A DNA stretch of 64,000 nt from Saprospira grandis (GCF_027594745.1 NZ_CP110854.1:2460501-2524500), one strand, 5' to 3'; positions 41,353 to 50,870 are shown, numbered from the stretch's first letter. Notes: a model not told the origin generated them from the sequence alone. A program made the numbers and translations.

Positions 41353-44300
41353 ATGAAAAAACCCTTATCTATTTCAGCGGCGGTATTTGCCGCCATGTTT
41401 AGCTTCAATAGTGCTTGGGGAGCCAACTTTTTGGTCTCCAACAACTCCGATAGTGGAGCTGGAAGCTTCCGCCAACAGGTCCTAAATGCCTCGGCGGGTG
41501 ACACCATCAGTTTTGCCACAGGGACAAATGGGCAAGCGATTGTACTTAACTCTGCCGTGGCCCTGAACAAGGACTTGGTCATTATGGGAAATGGGGCCAG
41601 CAACAGTATGTTGAGCGGCGGCAGTAGCAGCCAGATCCTATCAGTGAGCTCTGGCGCTATGGTCAAACTAGAAGGCCTATCCATTATGAACGGCTTGTCT
41701 AGCATGAGCGGTGGAGCCATTATGGTGCAAGGGGCAGAACTTTGGATTGATGCCTGTACTTTTGCCAACAATGAAGCTCAGGGCGGCATGGCCGTAATGG
41801 GTGGCGGAGCCATTTGGAATACCGCAAGCTCGGAGCTACATATCATGAATACGGTCTTTAGCAACAACCAAGCATCTGGGGCGGCTGGCTCTGGGGGAGC
41901 GATTCTCAATGATGGCAGCAGTATCCTAATGATTTCTATGGGCTGTACATTTACGGGCAACAGCTCGAACCGTGCAGGTGGAGCCCTTGAAGATAACTCT
42001 GGCGCCAATAGTATGGTGCAGATTAGTGATGCCGACTTTGCCAGCAACAGTACCGCTACTAGTCCCGGTAATGGGGGCGCTATTCATATTACTGGCGCCG
42101 GCCAAATGATGATTAGCGATAGCGACTTTACGAACAACAGCGCAGGCAATGAAGGGGGCGCCCTTTGGAACGGTAGCGGCAGCATGACCGCCAACAACCT
42201 TTTTATTGATGGAAATACCGCTAGTGGAGCCGCAGGCGACAGTGGTGGAGGAGCTATCTATAACTTAGGGGGCGACTTGACCGTCATGAACTCTATCCTT
42301 TCGAATAACTCGGCCAATGGTACGGCTGGTTCTGGTGGAGCGATCCTCAATGATTTGGGGGGGATGCTACATGTTCAGAACACCACAATCACAGGCAACA
42401 GCGCTATGCGTGCTGGAGGAGGAATTGAAGATAATTCTAGCTCATCTTCTTCTAATATGTTGCTACAAAATGTGACCCTTTCTAATAATACGACTGGCTC
42501 GGCGCCAGGTAATGGTGGCGGTTTGCATATTACAGGAGCAGGAAACCTTCTTTTTGATGGAGGAACCGTTTCTGGCAATACAGCCGCAGCTGAAGGCGGT
42601 GGACTTTGGAACGGAACGGCCCAGATGACCCTCTCTAATGTTAATATCAATAACAATACAGCCAACGGTCCTTTGGCCGATAATGGTGGTGGTGGACTCT
42701 ATAACCTTGGCGGTCAGATTGACATCATCAACGGCACGCAGATCAATAACAACCAAGCTGCAGGAACTGCAGGTAGCGGTGGGGGAATCCTCAATGACAT
42801 GGGAGGAATGATCAATATCAGCAACGCCATGATTATGGGCAATAGCGCTATGCGCGCTGGTGGTGGTATTGAGTGTACCGACTCTAGTGGAGTGGTCCTT
42901 ATCAATAGTATGTTGAATAACAACAGCACAGGTTCTGCCCCTGGTAATGGTGGTGGACTACATATTACGGGCTTTGGTATGGCGAGCATTACTGGCGGTA
43001 CCGTAAGCAACAATACTGCTGCAGCCGAAGGCGGTGGACTTTGGAACGGAACGGGCCAAATGAACATCAGCGGAACGGTCATTGACAATAATGTCGCTTC
43101 TGGAGATGCCCTAGATAATGGGGGTGGAGGAATCTACAACCTCGGCGGAACTGTAGATATCACGAACAATACGCAAATTACAAACAATAGCGCCGATGGA
43201 ACCGCTGGTAGTGGTGGAGGAATCCTCAACGACTTAGGCGGAACCCTAAATGTCAGCAACTCGACTATTATGGGGAATATGGCCATGCGTGCAGGTGGTG
43301 GAATTGAAGATAATTCTACAACGAATCCCGGCATGATTAGCCTCAATATGGTGCAATTGATGAACAATAGCACTGGTACAGCCCCCGGAAATGGTGGTGG
43401 TTTGCATATCACTGGCCCAGGTATGGCCCAAATTACTGGCGGTATGGTTGCGGGTAATACTGCTGCAGCCGAAGGCGGTGGACTTTGGAACGGAACAGGC
43501 TATATGCTCGTCAATGGAACTTCTATTGATGGCAATACCGCTAGCGGTGACGCTGCCGATAATGGTGGTGGAGGAATCTACAACCAAGGCGGAACCCTAG
43601 AAATCATCAATATGGCCGAAATCATTAACAACCTTGCGGATGGTACTGCCGGTAGCGGTGGAGGAATCCTCAATGATATGGGTGGAACTCTCCGTATCGA
43701 AAATGTCCGTATTGAAAATAATGCGGCTATGCGTGCAGGTGGTGGAATTGAAGATAATTCTACTGCCGGTATGGTTGGAAATCTAATGATGACCAACTTT
43801 ATCCTTTCTAATAATACCGTAGGTACAGCCCCCGGAAATGGTGGTGGTCTACATATTACAGGACCCGGTAATGCTGTTTTGGAAAATGGTACCGTAGCCA
43901 ACAACCAAGCAGGCAGCGAAGGTGGTGGACTTTGGAACGGAGGCGGCTATATGCAGCTTCAAGACCTCAACATCAGCAATAATACTGCTCTAGGTGCCGC
44001 CGCCGATAATGGAGGTGCAGGTCTCTTTAATAATGGAGGCGATATGCGCATTGAAGATTGTTCTATTAACGGAAATATGGCTACAGGTGCATCAGCTAGT
44101 GGTGGTGGACTACTTTCTGTAGCAGGCGATATTGAAATTATGGATACCGACTTTGACAACAATGCCGCTAATCGAGCAGGTGGAGCTATCGAGCTAATTG
44201 ATGGCAACTGCTGGATCATGAACAGCGCCTTTGATGCCAATGATGTAAACGGTACCGCAGGTACAGCCGCCCCCGGTAATGGTGGAGCCATTCATATCAC

Positions 44301-45309
44301 AGGATCAACGATGATGTATATTGAAGAGTCGGAGTTCTATGATAATGAAGCCGCTAGAGAAGGTGGAGCCCTTTGGAACCAAAGCAATAGCCAGATGTAT
44401 ATCTACAACTCTACTATTGCCAACAATAGCGCCTTTGGTACTGCCGCCGATGATGGTGGAGGAGGATTCTACAATAATGGTGGCGATACTTGGATTGAAG
44501 GATCTACCTTCTCTGGAAATAATGCCGCTAATGCCAATGGAGGAGCCATTCAGAACCAGACGGGAATGACTAAAATCAGCCGCTCTACAGTTTCTGGCAA
44601 TATGGCCGCTATGGACGGTGCCGGTATCTATAATGCCGACTCGCTTCATGCCGAAGCCCTAACCGTTGCCTTTAATATGGCTAGCGGAAATGCAGGTGGA
44701 ATTGCACAAAATAGTATGCGCCCCTTGAGCCTAAAATCAAGCATTGTCGCCAATAATACAGCAACCATGATGGGCCAAGATGTTTATCTACAAACAGGCA
44801 TGCTAAATTCTATGGGCTATAATCTGGTCCAAGATACTACCGGCATGAGCTGGATGGCTGGCATGGGCGACCTGCTTGGCCAAGATCCTTTCTTGCAGCC
44901 CCTAGCCAACAATGGCGGTCCCACAATGACGCACGCTATTTTGGCCGGAACAAGCTCTCCCGCTGTAGATGCAGGCGACCCCATGAGCAATATGCTCGAC
45001 CAAAGAGGAATGATGATTATTGGCCGCCGAGATATTGGTGCCTTTGAATCTTCTGAGGTTTTGAGCAATCAGCTTGTAGAGGCAATGAGCCAAATTAAGG
45101 CTTATCCCAATCCCGCCGCCGATTATATTCAGCTAGAACGCAAAGTGGCTGGCAATAGCCAATACCAACTCTATAGCCTAGATGGACGCCTACTCAAGAG
45201 CGCTCAACTCAATGACCGTATTGAGCGCATTGAATTGACCAATTTGCCCGCAGGCACTTACTTTTTGCAGCTAGAAGGCGGCCAACGTCTTCCTTTTGTG
45301 AAAAAATAA
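41353..45309 (+). CDS. Giant repetitive beta-helix surface protein with T9SS sorting domain
   Basis: 1318 residues. Signal peptide MKKPLSISAAVFAAMFSFNSAWG. The body is built from Pmp-like short rungs (GGGLWNG, GGGIYNLGG, GSGGGILND, RAGGGIEDNS, GNGGGLHITG), giving a right-handed parallel beta-helix. These rungs are organised in a higher-order unit of about 145 residues (about 435 bases) that repeats from roughly residue 170 to 1050, highly similar at the DNA level. Met is unusually common at rung positions that normally carry Ile, Leu or Val. The C-terminus IKAYPNPAADYIQLE..LPAGTYFLQLE is a T9SS type A domain. Likely a cell-surface adhesin or stalk; target unknown. A CRISPR-free, unbroken frame despite repeats. 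Confidence 0.88.
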   Translation: MKKPLSISAAVFAAMFSFNSAWGANFLVSNNSDSGAGSFRQQVLNASAGDTISFATGTNGQAIVLNSAVALNKDLVIMGNGASNSMLSGGSSSQILSVSSGAMVKLEGLSIMNGLSSMSGGAIMVQGAELWIDACTFANNEAQGGMAVMGGGAIWNTASSELHIMNTVFSNNQASGAAGSGGAILNDGSSILMISMGCTFTGNSSNRAGGALEDNSGANSMVQISDADFASNSTATSPGNGGAIHITGAGQMMISDSDFTNNSAGNEGGALWNGSGSMTANNLFIDGNTASGAAGDSGGGAIYNLGGDLTVMNSILSNNSANGTAGSGGAILNDLGGMLHVQNTTITGNSAMRAGGGIEDNSSSSSSNMLLQNVTLSNNTTGSAPGNGGGLHITGAGNLLFDGGTVSGNTAAAEGGGLWNGTAQMTLSNVNINNNTANGPLADNGGGGLYNLGGQIDIINGTQINNNQAAGTAGSGGGILNDMGGMINISNAMIMGNSAMRAGGGIECTDSSGVVLINSMLNNNSTGSAPGNGGGLHITGFGMASITGGTVSNNTAAAEGGGLWNGTGQMNISGTVIDNNVASGDALDNGGGGIYNLGGTVDITNNTQITNNSADGTAGSGGGILNDLGGTLNVSNSTIMGNMAMRAGGGIEDNSTTNPGMISLNMVQLMNNSTGTAPGNGGGLHITGPGMAQITGGMVAGNTAAAEGGGLWNGTGYMLVNGTSIDGNTASGDAADNGGGGIYNQGGTLEIINMAEIINNLADGTAGSGGGILNDMGGTLRIENVRIENNAAMRAGGGIEDNSTAGMVGNLMMTNFILSNNTVGTAPGNGGGLHITGPGNAVLENGTVANNQAGSEGGGLWNGGGYMQLQDLNISNNTALGAAADNGGAGLFNNGGDMRIEDCSINGNMATGASASGGGLLSVAGDIEIMDTDFDNNAANRAGGAIELIDGNCWIMNSAFDANDVNGTAGTAAPGNGGAIHITGSTMMYIEESEFYDNEAAREGGALWNQSNSQMYIYNSTIANNSAFGTAADDGGGGFYNNGGDTWIEGSTFSGNNAANANGGAIQNQTGMTKISRSTVSGNMAAMDGAGIYNADSLHAEALTVAFNMASGNAGGIAQNSMRPLSLKSSIVANNTATMMGQDVYLQTGMLNSMGYNLVQDTTGMSWMAGMGDLLGQDPFLQPLANNGGPTMTHAILAGTSSPAVDAGDPMSNMLDQRGMMIIGRRDIGAFESSEVLSNQLVEAMSQIKAYPNPAADYIQLERKVAGNSQYQLYSLDGRLLKSAQLNDRIERIELTNLPAGTYFLQLEGGQRLPFVKK

Positions 45310-45384
45310 AAAAGTAACTACCTAACTGACGCTTTTGATGATCGAGCTGCTTCTCTCTTCGGAGAGGAGTGGCTTTTTTTGTTG

Positions 45385-45569
45385 TTTTTGGGGCCTCCGC
45401 CTCCCTTCGGTCGTCGGCGCTACGTTCCGCAGCTCGCTATTCGCTCGGCCCTGCGGCGGCAAAGCCGCCTTGGTCTGGCCCTTCAGGCCACTGCTGCACA
45501 TCGCTAGGCCACAGTCGCTTCGCTCCTTTTAAGCACCCAACCCACCCAAAGAGTAAGGCAGCCCCAAAA
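45385..45569 (+). repeat. GGGGC structured repeat c15 (subfamily B, + orientation, with inverted right end)
   Basis: TTTTGGGGCCTCCGCCTCCC, CTTCGGTCGTCGGCGCTACG, GCAGCTCGCTATTCGCTCGG, variable stem GGCGGCAAAGCCGCC, GGTCTGGCCCTTCAGGCC, tail CACATCGCTAGGCC, then AAGGCAGCCCCAAAA at the right end: GGGGC at one end and GCCCC at the other, so this copy alone is bounded by inverted termini. Confidence 0.85.
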
Positions 45570-45649
45570 AATAAAAAATAGTTATCCAGCTAGAGTAGAC
45601 AGTTGCTAGCTTCCTTTGTTTTATTCAATAATTTTAAAGCAAATTAGTT

Positions 45650-46135
45650 ATGAAGATGCAGCTTATTCTACCTACCTTTTTGGCCATGTTCTTTTTTGTA
45701 TTGCAAGGGCAGGCGCAGAGCTATAGTTATAGCGGTTATTTTGGAACCCATGAATATGATATTACGGAGGCCCAAGATATTGGCACTTTAAAGAGCCCTT
45801 TTGGAGATAAAACAATTGTAGCTCGTTTGGGAAAAAACAGCAGTCGGGGCTATTTTTTACTGACAATTCAAAATGCGGGCTCTGAAGAAGTAATTACGGG
45901 TGATATTATGATTATGACTAATGCTGGGCAGCGAATTAACTGCCGGGACAGAAAGATTAGAAGTAATCAAAATAGGGATGGGGTACAAGTGACCTCAACA
46001 CTTTATTTCTTAACTTTTTCGGAGCTCAAGTTACTGGAGAAGCATGGAATTAGCCGGATTATCTTTCAGACGAAGCTACATTATTATGAAGATGAGCAGC
46101 GCTATAGTTATGGAACATCTACTTATTTTTATTAG
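45650..46135 (+). CDS. Small exported protein, unknown
   Basis: 161 residues. Signal peptide MKMQLILPTFLAMFFFVLQGQAQ. Mature part is Tyr/Ser-rich at both ends (SYSYSGYFGTHEYD; RYSYGTSTYFY) with a beta-prone middle. No known domain and no T9SS tail. Followed by a strong two-way terminator. Confidence 0.65.
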   Translation: MKMQLILPTFLAMFFFVLQGQAQSYSYSGYFGTHEYDITEAQDIGTLKSPFGDKTIVARLGKNSSRGYFLLTIQNAGSEEVITGDIMIMTNAGQRINCRDRKIRSNQNRDGVQVTSTLYFLTFSELKLLEKHGISRIIFQTKLHYYEDEQRYSYGTSTYFY

Positions 46136-46136
46136 C

Positions 46137-46172
46137 AAAAAAAGCCTTCTCTATGCTTAGAGAAGGCTTTTT
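46137..46172. terminator. Bidirectional terminator between convergent genes
   Basis: AAAAAGCCTTCTCT and AGAGAAGGCTTTTT with a 6-base loop; A and T tracts on both sides serve both strands. Confidence 0.88.
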
Positions 46173-46174
46173 GT

Positions 46175-46534
46175 TTAGCGGTTGCACCAGGGGTTGGGGC
46201 AGCGGAAATCATGGCCCGCTGGGGGCTCTGGATGTACTGCCCGTTTATTGAGTTGGCTAACGGCCGTATGAAAGTTTTTACATTCTAGCTCGTAGGCCTG
46301 TTGTAAGCTGTAGGCATACTGATAAGAAAAGTGAGTGTATTGCGGAAAGTGCGCCCAGCGCAATAACTCTGCTTGCAAATCTGTATCGGAGCGGCCAACT
46401 TTGAGCGGATGAAAGCGGTCTGCAGCATCCAGTTTTCCAAGGGCAAAATTGCCCATTTGCCCAGCCTCTACCTCATTTTTTACCGTCTCCGGATTAAATT
46501 CAAAAGGGCCCTTATGGCTCAATTCAAAAATCAT
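46175..46534 (-). CDS. Small protein, possible GIY-YIG-like fold
   Basis: 119 residues from the ATG at 46534 (an in-frame TTG at 46558 is an alternative). GNFALG near residue 28 and LKVGRSDTDLQAELL near residue 44 sit where GIY-YIG nucleases have their two motifs, and YELECKNFH near 83 gives a candidate catalytic Glu. The resemblance is by eye only. It ends in CPNPWCNR, a short possible metal site. It is downstream of mtnA on the same strand, 70 bases away. Confidence 0.5.
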   Translation of the reverse strand: MIFELSHKGPFEFNPETVKNEVEAGQMGNFALGKLDAADRFHPLKVGRSDTDLQAELLRWAHFPQYTHFSYQYAYSLQQAYELECKNFHTAVSQLNKRAVHPEPPAGHDFRCPNPWCNR

Positions 46535-46603
46535 AATGTCAATGCTTTGTAGGGCCAAGGCCCGGTGGTATAATTTTGCTATTCTGGGGGAGGGGAGGGT
46601 TGG

Positions 46604-47704
46604 TTATTTCTTTTCGGGAAAAAGGCCTTCTAGTCCTTCTCGGCTAGCTGCACAAAATCCTCTTTCGGTAATTAGTCCAGTCACTAGGCGGGCGGGGGTT
46701 ACATCAAAGCCATAGTTGCGAGCGGGGGTGTTTTCTGGGCAGATGCGTACTTTTTCATACTGTCCATTTTCTGTTAGGCCGTCTACAAAACGGACCTCTT
46801 CGCTATCTCTTTCTTCAATCGGAATTTCTTTCAGCCCATCATTGATGCTCCAGTCTATAGTGGTAGAGGGCAGAGCCACATAAAAGGGAATATTATTATC
46901 CTTGGCGGCTAGGGCCTTGAGGTAGGTCCCGATCTTATTGGCCACATCGCCTTCTCTTGTGGTTCGGTCGGTGCCTACAAGGACCATATCGACCAGCTGA
47001 TGTTGCATGAGGTGCCCCCCAGCATTATCTACAATGAGGCTATGCGGAACCCCATGTTGCTCAAATTCCCAGGCAGTGAGTTTAGAGCCTTGGTTTCTGG
47101 GGCGGGTTTCATCTACCCAAACATGCAATTTGATGCCTTTGGCTAGGGCCTGATAAATGGGCGAACTAATGGTGCCCCAGCGAATGCAGCCCATCATGCC
47201 CGCATTGCAATGCGTTAGGATTTGGACCGGCTGGCCATTTTTTCGAGCAGCAATTTCCTCGATAATCTTGAGCCCATGCTGGCCAATCTGAAAGCAGATC
47301 TCAATATCTTCCTCTACAATGGCGTCGGCTTGGTAGCGGCAGGCTTGTATGGCTTCGACTCGGCTATAGCATGCTTGCCAGGCTGCTCTCATACGATCTA
47401 GGCAAGTAGAGAGATTGACAGCTGTAGGTCTAGCATCTCTTAAGTAAGCATGGGCGAGTGCGAGGCTATTTTTCCAATCATTTTCGGGGGCGGCTTTGGC
47501 GGCTAGCCAAATGCCATAGGCCGCAGTAGCCCCGATAAGGGGAGCCCCACGGACCAGCATATTTCTAATGGCCCAATAAACTTCTTGGGTAGTGCTTAGG
47601 GTTTCTACCTGCACTTTATGAGGCAGAACGATTTGGTTAATGACTTGCAGTTCCTCCTGAGCATTAAGCCAGAGCGTGCGCAAGGGCTGAGGTAAAACAG
47701 ACAT
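46604..47704 (-). CDS. mtnA: S-methyl-5-thioribose-1-phosphate isomerase
   Basis: 366 residues. Catalytic Cys166 in LTHCNAGMMGCIRWGT and Asp246 in VGTDRTTREGDVANKIGTY, as in the known family; RGAPLIGATAAYG at 52-64 is another signature. It isomerises methylthioribose-1-phosphate to the ribulose form in methionine salvage. Its ATG is 3 bases beyond the mtnC stop, so the two are translationally coupled. Confidence 0.95.
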   Translation of the reverse strand: MSVLPQPLRTLWLNAQEELQVINQIVLPHKVQVETLSTTQEVYWAIRNMLVRGAPLIGATAAYGIWLAAKAAPENDWKNSLALAHAYLRDARPTAVNLSTCLDRMRAAWQACYSRVEAIQACRYQADAIVEEDIEICFQIGQHGLKIIEEIAARKNGQPVQILTHCNAGMMGCIRWGTISSPIYQALAKGIKLHVWVDETRPRNQGSKLTAWEFEQHGVPHSLIVDNAGGHLMQHQLVDMVLVGTDRTTREGDVANKIGTYLKALAAKDNNIPFYVALPSTTIDWSINDGLKEIPIEERDSEEVRFVDGLTENGQYEKVRICPENTPARNYGFDVTPARLVTGLITERGFCAASREGLEGLFPEKK

Positions 47705-47707
47705 AGT

Positions 47708-48388
47708 TTAGTCGATTTGAATCTGGTTAAAATTAGCATAGCCCTTAAATTGGCTAGAAGCAGTTCCGGGCCGGAGCAAATGCCCTGTTTGCAAGCCTGC
47801 GGCCCTAGCGGCGGCTAGCTCTTCGGGCACATCAGAGAGGAAGAGAATTTCGTGGGCGGGCAGGCCAATGGCTTGCTGGATATTCTGGTAAGACTGACTT
47901 TCTCTTTTGTGGCCCACTTTGGTATCGAAGTAGTGGCTGAAGAGAGGCGTTAAATCGCCTGCTTCTGAATAGCCAAAAAGGAGTTTTTGGGCGGCTACAG
48001 AGCCAGAAGAATAGATGCCGAGCTCCAGGCCTTTTTCTTTCCAGTTTTTTAGACAATCGGCTACTTCTGGGTAGAGATGCCCTTTGATTTGGCCATTGAG
48101 GTAGGCGGCTTTCCAGACAATACCCTGTAGGGCCTTAAGGGGCCCTGCTTTACGGTCGGCTTTGCACCAAGCTTCTAAATAATCAAAGGCCTGTTCGGCA
48201 TCGATTGTCTTTCCTTCTTCGGCTAAGACAAGGGCTTGAGTGGCTTCAATTTGTGCTTTGACCTCTGGCAGGTCCATTTTTTGGCGCCAAAGAGGGAGCT
48301 GCTCTAGAAAATAGGGAAAGAGCGTATCGACCACAAAGGAAATAGAGGTAGTGGTCCCTTCAATGTCAGAAAGAATGTATTTAATCAA
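47708..48388 (-). CDS. mtnC: Acireductone synthase (enolase-phosphatase)
   Basis: 226 residues. HAD-type start LSDIEGTTTSISFV (7-20) with the DxEGT variant typical of MtnC; SSGSVAAQKLLFG near 128 and FLSDVPEELAAARAAGL near 177 are the later HAD motifs. It enolises and dephosphorylates diketomethylthiopentyl phosphate, making acireductone. Directly upstream of mtnA. The intermediate dehydratase (mtnB) and dioxygenase (mtnD) are not in the window. Confidence 0.95.
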   Translation of the reverse strand: MIKYILSDIEGTTTSISFVVDTLFPYFLEQLPLWRQKMDLPEVKAQIEATQALVLAEEGKTIDAEQAFDYLEAWCKADRKAGPLKALQGIVWKAAYLNGQIKGHLYPEVADCLKNWKEKGLELGIYSSGSVAAQKLLFGYSEAGDLTPLFSHYFDTKVGHKRESQSYQNIQQAIGLPAHEILFLSDVPEELAAARAAGLQTGHLLRPGTASSQFKGYANFNQIQID

Positions 48389-48431
48389 AATGAGAGGTTT
48401 AAACGCTTAACTTAAGCGGGCAAAAATAAAT

Positions 48432-48465
48432 AAAAAAGTCCATATATAAGCTATATGGACTTTTT
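48432..48465 (-). terminator. Terminator downstream of rnc and repeat c16
   Basis: AAAAAGTCCATATA and TATATGGACTTTTT with a 5-base loop. On the minus strand it comes after rnc and c16, so c16 is probably transcribed as the rnc 3' region. Confidence 0.82.
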
Positions 48466-48478
48466 CCTTTTGCGTTTT

Positions 48479-48619
48479 GCAGGGGGCGAAGCCCCCGCAG
48501 GCTGAAGGATGGATAGCAGTGGCCCGAAGGGCCAGACCAAAGCGCTTTAGCGCTGAAGGGCCGAGCAGACCTGCGAGCTGCGGCACAGCCCGACCCGCCC
48601 GCAGGGCGGGGCAGCCCCA
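48479..48619 (-). repeat. GGGGC structured repeat c16 (subfamily A, - orientation)
   Basis: On the minus strand: TTGGGGCTGCCCCGCCC, stem CCGCCCTGCGGGCGG, TCGGGCTGTGCCGCAG, core with GGCCCTTCAG, variable stem AGCGCTAAAGCGCT, GGTCTGGCCCTTCGGGCC, tail CTGCTATCCATCCTTCAGCC. It begins 4 bases after the rnc stop and runs to the terminator. Confidence 0.9.
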
Positions 48620-48623
48620 AATC

Positions 48624-49382
48624 CTATTCTTTTTTATGGCCATTTTTATCGACCACCCCTAATTTAATCAGGGCTTGTTTGGAGGCATTTTGCTCGGCTG
48701 TTTTTTTATTGGGGCCTGTAGCTTCTGCTAGGGCTTTTTCATCAATCAGGACGGCTACTTTGAAGCGGTGTTGGCGGTGATGCTTGTTTTTGCCATCATT
48801 TTTTTGCTGTTCGATGAGTTCGTAGCTGAGGCTTTTTTGGTCCTTTTGGCAGAACTCTAGCAAGATACTTTTGAAGTTATTATCGATGCGTTCGAGCAGG
48901 TGGACATCCACATGATTTTGCAGCATTTTGTAGATAATAAACTTTCGGGCGGCCTTATAGCCTTTATCTAGGTAGATGGCACCGACAAAAGCCTCGAAGC
49001 AATTGCCCATCACGGTGGGGCTAATGCGTTGTAGTCCTCGGGCCTTGAGAAAATCATCTAGGCCCATTTCGGCACCGACTCTATTGAGTGTTTTTCGGCT
49101 AACAATTTTAGAGCGCATTTGGGTTAGAAAGCCTTCATCTTCTGTGGGGTATTTTCGGAAGAGGTACTCGGCAATGACCGCATCTAGGATGGCATCGCCC
49201 AGATATTCTAGGCGCTCGTTATCAAAGCTGTGTTTGCTTTCGTCTTTATTGGCCGTAGATTTATGTGTAAAGGCTCTATCATAGAAAGGGAGATGCTTGG
49301 GCAGAAAACCAAGGATAGTTTTCAGTTCGCGAGCAAATGCTTTTTGCTTAGAGAAATAGAGATTATAATAGGACTTCAGCAC
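48624..49382 (-). CDS. rnc: Ribonuclease III
   Basis: 252 residues. RNase III signature ERLEYLGDAILDAVIAEYLF near 58-77, with the metal-binding Glu/Asp residues; a second acidic pair in GNCFEAFVGAIYLDKGY near 125-141. The dsRNA-binding domain follows (SYELIEQQ..FKVAVLIDEKALAEATGPNKKTAEQNASKQALIKL). It cuts double-stranded RNA in rRNA and mRNA maturation. A highly structured repeat, c16, lies in its own likely 3' region, an RNase III-like substrate in principle. Confidence 0.95.
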   Translation of the reverse strand: MLKSYYNLYFSKQKAFARELKTILGFLPKHLPFYDRAFTHKSTANKDESKHSFDNERLEYLGDAILDAVIAEYLFRKYPTEDEGFLTQMRSKIVSRKTLNRVGAEMGLDDFLKARGLQRISPTVMGNCFEAFVGAIYLDKGYKAARKFIIYKMLQNHVDVHLLERIDNNFKSILLEFCQKDQKSLSYELIEQQKNDGKNKHHRQHRFKVAVLIDEKALAEATGPNKKTAEQNASKQALIKLGVVDKNGHKKE

Positions 49383-49424
49383 AGTAAAGAGGTATAAGGG
49401 CCTGAGGAAGATTAAAAATGAGCT

Positions 49425-49453
49425 AAAAAAAAAGGGCCAATGAAGGCCCTTTG
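49425..49453 (-). terminator. Terminator after fabF
   Basis: AAAGGGCC and GGCCCTTT around a 5-base loop; nine T follow on the minus strand. Confidence 0.8.
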
Positions 49454-49470
49454 CTGCTCAAATATACTAA

Positions 49471-50721
49471 CTATTCTGTTATTTTCTTGAAAATCACGGC
49501 AGAATTATGTCCACCAAAGCCGTAGTTCATGTTCATGGCAATTTGCACATCAGCAGATTGTTTGACATTGGGGGTAATTTGTAGGCGGCTATCAATTTGG
49601 GGATCAAACGCCTCAAAGTTGATGGTGGGGGCAATCTCTCCGGTTTGGAGGGTCTTGATACAGATGAGCGACTCCATAGCGCCGGCGGCAGAAATCATAT
49701 GGCCGGTCATGGATTTTGTGGCGCTCATTTTCACCTTAAAGGCCGCATCGCCTAAAGCCTTAATAATGGCATTAGATTCTGCAATATCACCTAGGTCGGT
49801 AGAGGTGCTATGTGGGTTGAGGTAATCGAGATCTTCTGCTTTGATATTGGCATCTTCTAGGGCCAGCTGGATCACATCGATAACGCCATGGCCATCGGGA
49901 TCTGGAGCCGTAATATGGTAGGCATCGGCATTTTGGGCCACGCCAATAATCTCGGCATAGATTTTTGCGCCACGAGCTTTTGCATGCTCATAATCTTCTA
50001 GAATAAGAGAGGCGGCGCCTTCTCCAATCACAAAACCATCCCGGTCCTTATCAAATGGGCGAGAGGCAACGCTAGGATCTTCATTGCGAGTAGAAAGGGC
50101 CTTGAGAGCATTAAATGCACCCACCCCAACGGCGTTAATGGCTGCTTCGGCGCCACCAACAACCATCACATCGGCTCTGCTGAGGCGAATTTGGTCGTAG
50201 GCTAGGCCAATACAGTGCGTAGAAGAAGCACAGGCCGTAACAAAGGCTCCAGTTGGGCCACGGAAGCCATGGCGGATAGAAATATTACCCGCAGAGGCGT
50301 CTACAATCATTTTGGGCACCAAAAAAGGATTAAAGCGAGGCGTCCCGCTGCCTCTCTCATAGTTTTGTACCTCCTGCTGTAGGGTGGTAATTCCCCCAAT
50401 ACCAGAGGCCCAAAATACGCCAATGCGCTTTTTGTTTTCTACCTCTTCCAGTTTGGCATCAGCAATGGCCTCGTCGCTAGCCACTAGCGCATACTGCATA
50501 ACGGGATCTAGGCGACGAACATCTTTTCGGCCAAATACATCTGCGCCATTAAAGTCTTTAATCTCGCAGGCAAATTGGGTCTTAAACAAGCTGGCATCAA
50601 ATTGTTGGATAGTAGCGGCCCCACTTTTTCCGGCAAGGAGGTTGGCCCAGCTCTCTTCCGTGTTATGCCCTAAGGGGTTTAAGGTTCCAAGACCAGTAAC
50701 AACAACACGTCTTTGACTCAT
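49471..50721 (-). CDS. fabF: 3-oxoacyl-[acyl-carrier-protein] synthase II
   Basis: 416 residues. Catalytic Cys164 in VTACASSTHCIG; the two His in LNPHSTSTDLGD (near 305) and SMTGHMISAAGAME (near 341). It condenses malonyl-ACP with acyl-ACP to elongate fatty acids. Full family length. The acpP gene is 149 bases upstream in the same direction. Confidence 0.96.
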   Translation of the reverse strand: MSQRRVVVTGLGTLNPLGHNTEESWANLLAGKSGAATIQQFDASLFKTQFACEIKDFNGADVFGRKDVRRLDPVMQYALVASDEAIADAKLEEVENKKRIGVFWASGIGGITTLQQEVQNYERGSGTPRFNPFLVPKMIVDASAGNISIRHGFRGPTGAFVTACASSTHCIGLAYDQIRLSRADVMVVGGAEAAINAVGVGAFNALKALSTRNEDPSVASRPFDKDRDGFVIGEGAASLILEDYEHAKARGAKIYAEIIGVAQNADAYHITAPDPDGHGVIDVIQLALEDANIKAEDLDYLNPHSTSTDLGDIAESNAIIKALGDAAFKVKMSATKSMTGHMISAAGAMESLICIKTLQTGEIAPTINFEAFDPQIDSRLQITPNVKQSADVQIAMNMNYGFGGHNSAVIFKKITE

Positions 50722-50870
50722 AACTAATATTTATTTAGAGAAAGATGCCCAAGTTAGCCTAAGCCCCCTAAGCACTTTCCATGGTTCGTATTAAAAAGAT
50801 GGCGCCGAAGCCCAATAAATTAGCTCGACGCCCTTTTGGCTGCTCCGAATATAGATCGAAACAAATAAGT

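Noticed and set aside
44902..45093. Rho-independent terminator inside the beta-helix gene
   Set aside because: No stable hairpin with a T-tract could be found; the frame is intact.
41353..45309. Beta-helix gene as a chlamydial Pmp autotransporter
   Set aside because: Rungs are similar, but the C-terminus is a T9SS sorting domain, not an autotransporter barrel.
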